In this document: positions 58,477 through 64,000 of the stretch, piece by piece | Numbering within the stretch: position 1 is the stretch's first letter | Layout: each line of letters starts with the position of its first letter | DNA from: an uncultured Shewanella sp. | GTDB lineage: Bacteria > Pseudomonadota > Gammaproteobacteria > Enterobacterales > Shewanellaceae | DNA length: 64,000 bases | NCBI RefSeq assembly: GCF_947497935.1 | Contig: NZ_CANMIO010000006.1 | Coordinates: 186,001-250,000, forward strand | Direction: 5' to 3' | Program-made: the position numbers and the translations under genes | The notes under the pieces: generated by a model | Told to the model about the DNA's origin: nothing | Databases searched by the model: none | The model's input: only the letters and a program-made list of their open reading frames with translations

Positions 58477-60153
58477 ATGATTATTAAACATAAGTTGAAA
58501 CTAAGTTCTTTGGCTATTGCCTTAAGCTGTGCAGTTGCTCCTATGGCTTCATTTAGCGCTATGGCTGAAACGATTAGCCTAACAGGTAAAGATCTCACTA
58601 TTGAGCAATTGCTTAAAGTTCAGAGTGGTGAAGCCAATGTGACTGTTAGCAAAAAAGGCAAGCAGAACATCCAAGACAGTTTCGATCTATTAATGGATTC
58701 AGCTCGTCAAGGCACTCCTGTTTATGGTCTAACCGTTGGTGTGGGTAAGAACAAGGATACTGAAGTTTTTGGTAAAGACGGAAAGATGTCAGATGAAGCG
58801 GTAAAACTGTCTGAAGATTTCAACCGTGACATGTTATTCACTCACGCCGCAGCATCTGGTGAGCCAATTGACCAAGCTGTTGTGCGTATGGCGATGACAA
58901 TCCGTCTAAACCAGATCGCGACAGGCCATGTAGGCGTGCAACCAGACGTAGCTCGCTTGTACGAGCAGTTCGTGAATAAGAACATTATTCCTGTGGTGCC
59001 ATCTGATGGTTCGGTAGGTCTTTCTGACATTCTATTGGCTTCGCACATTGGTGCTGCGATGATGGGTGAGCATGAGGTGTTCTACAAAGGCGAGCGTATG
59101 CCTGCTGCTAAGGCGTTGAAAGCTGCTGGTGTTGAGCCTTTAGTACCTTTCGGCAAGGATGGGTTATCTATTCTTTCTAACAACGCGCTGTCAACTGCAC
59201 AGTTAGTCCATGCTATGGGGCAAGCAGAGCAGTTAATCGAATTCTCGCCAAAGTTGATTGCAGCGGGCCTTGAGTCTATTAATGGTAACATCAGCCCAAT
59301 TCTGCCTCATACGCTAGATGCTCGTCCTATGCCGCACGTACAGGACGTAGGTAATGACATTCTTAAAAATCTTGAAGGCGGTTATTTATTTGAGCGTGAT
59401 GAAAAGCGTCCTCTACAAGATAGCTTATCATTCCGTGGAGCGCATTGGCCTGTAGCTAATGCTATTAGCCAGTACAACAGTCTTGAAGAGTTGGTACATA
59501 TTCAGATCAACAGCTCTGACGATAATCCAACGGTATACTTGAATGCTAAGCACTCACGTTTCAACAAGTACCCTCAAGTTGAGCAGTACTTCACTGATGG
59601 CAAGGTATCTGGCGCAATTAACTCGTCAGCTAACTTCGACACAATTCAGTTAGCGACAACAACTGAAGCCTTCAGCATTGCTATGGCTCAGCTAGGTAAG
59701 TATTCATCTAATCGTCAAATTAAGATGATTGACCCATATTTCACCGGTCTACCACGTGCACTTGTAAACCCAGATGATACAAACGGTCAGAGTTTCTATA
59801 CGCTACAAAATGGCTTCACTGCGCTGTTTGTTGATATTGCTCATGCGTCTAACCCGGTGTCTTTCTATGGTCAGGCTAACCAAGGTGGTATCGAAGATAA
59901 CTTTAGTAACTTCCACCAGGCTTCTAAGAATCTAACCACAGTTGTTGATGGCGTTTCTTACATCTACGCATTTGAGTTAATGACCTATGGTCAAGCGTTA
60001 GATCTTCAAAAGAAAGTTCATGACCGTGATTTGTCTGATGCGAACAAGACTTTATTAAAAGACCTACGTAAAACCGTTAAATTCTATGCCGATGATACCC
60101 GTACTTTCACTGTAGATATCGAAGCATCACAAAAGTTCTTAATGAAGTATTAA
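58477..60153 (+). CDS. Exported histidine/phenylalanine ammonia-lyase superfamily protein with atypical MIO site
   Basis: ATG 58477 lies 6 nt after AAAGGA (558 residues). A Sec signal peptide ends SAMA-ETI, unusual for this cytoplasmic enzyme family. The aromatic amino acid lyase fold is recognised from VYGLTVGVG (Tyr83, equivalent of the catalytic Tyr), HAAASGEP, IRLNQIATG, PSDGSVG, the SSDDNPTV motif and QDSLSFRGAHWPVANA (Arg of the S-x-R motif). Where the family has GSVG-Ala-Ser-Gly, this has GSVG-Leu182-Ser183-Asp184, so the MIO cofactor cannot form in the usual way. NGT becomes NNA, PYS becomes SLS and EDH becomes EDN. The pair Thr122-His123 sits where histidine lyases have Ser-His. A flavin reductase gene follows. 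Confidence 0.8.
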   Translation: MIIKHKLKLSSLAIALSCAVAPMASFSAMAETISLTGKDLTIEQLLKVQSGEANVTVSKKGKQNIQDSFDLLMDSARQGTPVYGLTVGVGKNKDTEVFGKDGKMSDEAVKLSEDFNRDMLFTHAAASGEPIDQAVVRMAMTIRLNQIATGHVGVQPDVARLYEQFVNKNIIPVVPSDGSVGLSDILLASHIGAAMMGEHEVFYKGERMPAAKALKAAGVEPLVPFGKDGLSILSNNALSTAQLVHAMGQAEQLIEFSPKLIAAGLESINGNISPILPHTLDARPMPHVQDVGNDILKNLEGGYLFERDEKRPLQDSLSFRGAHWPVANAISQYNSLEELVHIQINSSDDNPTVYLNAKHSRFNKYPQVEQYFTDGKVSGAINSSANFDTIQLATTTEAFSIAMAQLGKYSSNRQIKMIDPYFTGLPRALVNPDDTNGQSFYTLQNGFTALFVDIAHASNPVSFYGQANQGGIEDNFSNFHQASKNLTTVVDGVSYIYAFELMTYGQALDLQKKVHDRDLSDANKTLLKDLRKTVKFYADDTRTFTVDIEASQKFLMKY

Positions 60154-60240
60154 AAACAAATAAATTATTTACGAAAATTAATAGTTATTTATAAAGTTAA
60201 AAATACTAGGCAGTAAATAATTAAATAATAGGCCTTAATA

Positions 60241-60275
60241 AATGACATCAAGCTTTAGTTTGATGTCATTTACCC
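60241..60275 (+). terminator. Hairpin after the lyase-like gene
   Basis: AATGACATCAA (60241-60251) pairs with TTGATGTCATT (60260-60270) around a short loop. Only T3 follows, so it may attenuate transcription or protect the 3' end rather than fully terminate before the reductase gene. Confidence 0.6.
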
Positions 60276-60316
60276 ATGAAAATTTTTAGTGAAACCGTAA
60301 TTAACTGTTCTGTTGA

Positions 60317-62104
<1,788 letters not shown>

Positions 62105-62137
62105 TTGTTGTTTAGATAGAAGTAAGCGGTAACTAGC

Positions 62138-62168
62138 CAGCCGATCACCTATGTGGTCGGCTTTTTTA
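62138..62168 (+). terminator. Rho-independent terminator after the flavin reductase gene
   Basis: AGCCGATCAC (62139-62148) pairs with GTGGTCGGCT (62153-62162), one mismatched pair, around CTAT, then T6. Confidence 0.92.
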
Positions 62169-62340
62169 TTTGTTCTAGACTGTGCATCTGAAAATGAAAG
62201 GCTCTGCTTCACTCATTATCGGCGTCACAAATTGATAAAATCTGACGTTTTTCTGCCAAATCTAATAGTAGTTATTTGTTTGCTTTGCCCTAATCTCACG
62301 AGCACCCAATATAGGGGATAATATAAAAAGAGATTAAATG

Positions 62341-64000
62341 ATGAACAAATTACCTCTGGCTGCATTGCTAGCAGCCATGTTACTAGGGGGCTGTGGTAGC
62401 GATAGTGAAACTGTTTCTCCCTCTTTACCAGAACCTGAACAGCCTAAGCCTGACTTTCTTACCGTCGATGTTAAGCCCAATGCAAAATTTGAAGGCGAGG
62501 TTACTGTCTACTTGGGGCGGTACGATGATCGCTTGAAGGATTGGTTGCAGGCAAATCCAGAGTTGGATCTCAATGGTGATGGTCATGTGGATGAGCGAGA
62601 TGCGCACCTGCATAAGACTCCAGAACATCCTAATGGAGTCTTTAACGAGCCTGAAACTTACTACACCTTAAATGCCGCAGACATTGCTAAGGTCTTATCC
62701 ACCAACCCCGACGGTTTGGGAGCTGGCAGCGCCCGTGATGATATTTTTGTCGATGGTCATTACTCTGTCTTCGATTTGCTACGTTACTTAGTATATACCC
62801 GCAAAGATTTACGTTTTGACTCTGTAACCCTCCCTCTGGAGACTGGCCGTGATACGCACGAGTTTGTGCTCTCTTGGGATCGCAACAAAGATGGTATCTT
62901 TGATGAGCTAGATGGCAATGTATATAGTAATTTTCAGACTCCAGATTGGCATGCCAGAATCAAGTCAAACGGCGGCGTAGAAAAAAAGCTTAATGGCACG
63001 CTAGATGGTAAAGGCCCGCAAGGCGAAGGCCATTATGAACGTTTAGATCAGTTTGTGTTGCAACCTGGAATGTCGGTACGCTTCCAACCCTTTTCTCCGG
63101 AGATGACCCAAAGAAGGCAATGGGTACAAGACAGAGAAATGGCGCGTCTAGCACAAAATGGCGGTAAGGTGATCGTACCTAAGTTGATGATCAACAAGCC
63201 CGATCCTGCCAACATTGATGATAGAAGCAAAGATACACCAATGGTAATTGAAAACCTGGAGGTGACTGCACACAACATGCGACCAGATATTTTTAAGCCT
63301 GGTGTCATTACTAAGATGGATGTCTTTTTATCGGCTAGGCAGCGTGGCGTAGAGACTAAATTCAACTACTGGCCAACATTGTCTACTGGTGCCAAGGTCG
63401 ATCATTTTGCTCTATTCAGTGTCGATGGTATCGACTCTCAGGTGGGTAAAGGCTGGACAACAGTATATGGCGAAATGGCGGTAATGAATGACTTTAAGCC
63501 TAATGCACAGTGTAACTTTGGCCGACCAGAAAGCGGTGGCATGGAGCTAGAGGTAGATAGCGAACACTGTCGTTTGGATTGGAACTCGAACTTCGGCGGC
63601 AACGTTATTCATGTCATGAGTGATGTTTGGGTTATGAACCAGCCTGTTGAATTTGTGATGACAGGATACCTAAGTCATTACCCACTGTGGGGAATGGAAG
63701 AGTTTAATGGCCAAGAATCTAAAGAGCGTGACTTTAGTGAGTCTCGTGATGGTTCTGATATTGCCTATTTACAGGTATTTGATCTTCCATCAGAGAATGA
63801 TAAGGATGCTCCAGTTTTGACCAAGGCTCACTTTGGTTGGAAAATAGCCGACTGTACCGAGTGCCACAACGAGAGCAAAGAGCCACTAGGACATGGTGGC
63901 CATAGCTGGCCAATCAATAATACCGATGGTTTCTCTACCATGCAGCCGTATTACTGTGCGACCTGCCATGGAAGTAATGGTGCGCCATTTGGACATAAGG
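62341..64000 (+). CDS. Multihaem c-type cytochrome lipoprotein (3' truncated by window)
   Basis: The frame is open to the window end (553 codons visible). ATG 62341 follows AAGAGA by 7 nt; an ATG at 62338 is equally possible. Lipobox LLGGC gives Cys18. Early calcium-binding-like loops DLNGDGHVDERD (~80) and DRNKDGIFDELDG (~180) precede a long haem-free, beta-rich region. Two haem sites, CTECH (505-509) and CATCH (539-543), lie near the end of the visible part, with His-rich GHGGHSW between them; more haems probably follow. Possible electron carrier on the outer membrane or in the periplasm. A terminator separates it from the reductase gene. Confidence 0.85.
   Translation, partial: MNKLPLAALLAAMLLGGCGSDSETVSPSLPEPEQPKPDFLTVDVKPNAKFEGEVTVYLGRYDDRLKDWLQANPELDLNGDGHVDERDAHLHKTPEHPNGVFNEPETYYTLNAADIAKVLSTNPDGLGAGSARDDIFVDGHYSVFDLLRYLVYTRKDLRFDSVTLPLETGRDTHEFVLSWDRNKDGIFDELDGNVYSNFQTPDWHARIKSNGGVEKKLNGTLDGKGPQGEGHYERLDQFVLQPGMSVRFQPFSPEMTQRRQWVQDREMARLAQNGGKVIVPKLMINKPDPANIDDRSKDTPMVIENLEVTAHNMRPDIFKPGVITKMDVFLSARQRGVETKFNYWPTLSTGAKVDHFALFSVDGIDSQVGKGWTTVYGEMAVMNDFKPNAQCNFGRPESGGMELEVDSEHCRLDWNSNFGGNVIHVMSDVWVMNQPVEFVMTGYLSHYPLWGMEEFNGQESKERDFSESRDGSDIAYLQVFDLPSENDKDAPVLTKAHFGWKIADCTECHNESKEPLGHGGHSWPINNTDGFSTMQPYYCATCHGSNGAPFGHK

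Noticed and set aside
58843..58860. Ala-Ala-Ala-Ser-Gly in the lyase-like protein as a possible MIO triad
   Set aside because: This ASG (126-128) lies in the substrate-pocket helix motif (HAAG in classical enzymes), about 55 residues before the GSVG loop where MIO forms, so it cannot be the cofactor site.

Overview
The window is chromosomal DNA of a gammaproteobacterium, almost certainly Shewanella or a very close relative. The evidence is a rpoN-hpf-ptsN-rapZ-npr / lptBAC-kdsCD / mlaFEDCB-ibaG-murA backbone, a MotX flagellar motor gene beside rnr-rlmB, periplasmic multihaem c-type cytochromes, and a periplasmic flavin reductase of the urocanate reductase (UrdA) type. Genes are dense and mostly syntenic with other gammaproteobacteria. 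I saw no tRNA, rRNA, CRISPR array, prophage or transposase-bearing insertion sequence.

Layout. 1-5.7 kb: a surface cluster with the tail of a GtrB-type glycosyltransferase, an ArnT/PMT-type transferase, a GtrA flippase, an FG-GAP/VCBS exported protein and a DUF4397-like lipoprotein. 5.8-8.7 kb: a small HTH protein, a YiaD-like OmpA lipoprotein, an array of about three 137-bp tandem repeats, and an orphan ModA-like binding protein. 8.8-18.4 kb (minus): mgtE, npr, rapZ, ptsN, hpf, rpoN, lptB, lptA, lptC, kdsC, kdsD, yrbG. 18.5-23.3 kb (plus): mlaFEDCB, ibaG, murA. 23.4-27.3 kb: a membrane histidine kinase, a response regulator with an ArsR-like output domain, and an octahaem lipoprotein. 27.9-32.5 kb: degS, degQ, zapG, zapE. 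32.8-40.2 kb: rplM-rpsI, two copies of a MITE-like element bracketing a DUF2065 gene and purA, then motX, rnr, rlmB. 40.4-54.9 kb: a prolyl oligopeptidase with a G10 tract, a DUF481 protein, rpsF-priB-rpsR-rplI, a 9-bp VNTR, an Oar-like TonB receptor, an S46 peptidase, dnaB, alr and a short Omp85-like barrel.

The most interesting part is 55.4-64 kb, where every gene is on the plus strand: LuxR-type regulator, OmpR-type response regulator, histidine kinase, a Sec-exported protein of the histidine/phenylalanine ammonia-lyase superfamily whose MIO triad is not Ala-Ser-Gly, a lipoprotein flavin reductase with FMN-bind and fumarate-reductase-like domains, and a lipoprotein cytochrome cut by the window end. 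My reading (inference) is a periplasmic module in which an amino acid or related compound is deaminated to an unsaturated acid, which the neighbouring reductase then uses as terminal electron acceptor. The regulators would sense the substrate or redox state. The lyase is so altered at its catalytic positions that its chemistry is an open question.

Limits: everything comes from reading the sequence. Domain assignments rest on recognised motifs, not database searches. Several starts were moved downstream of the longest possible one because of a better ribosome-binding site or signal peptide; this is stated in each case.
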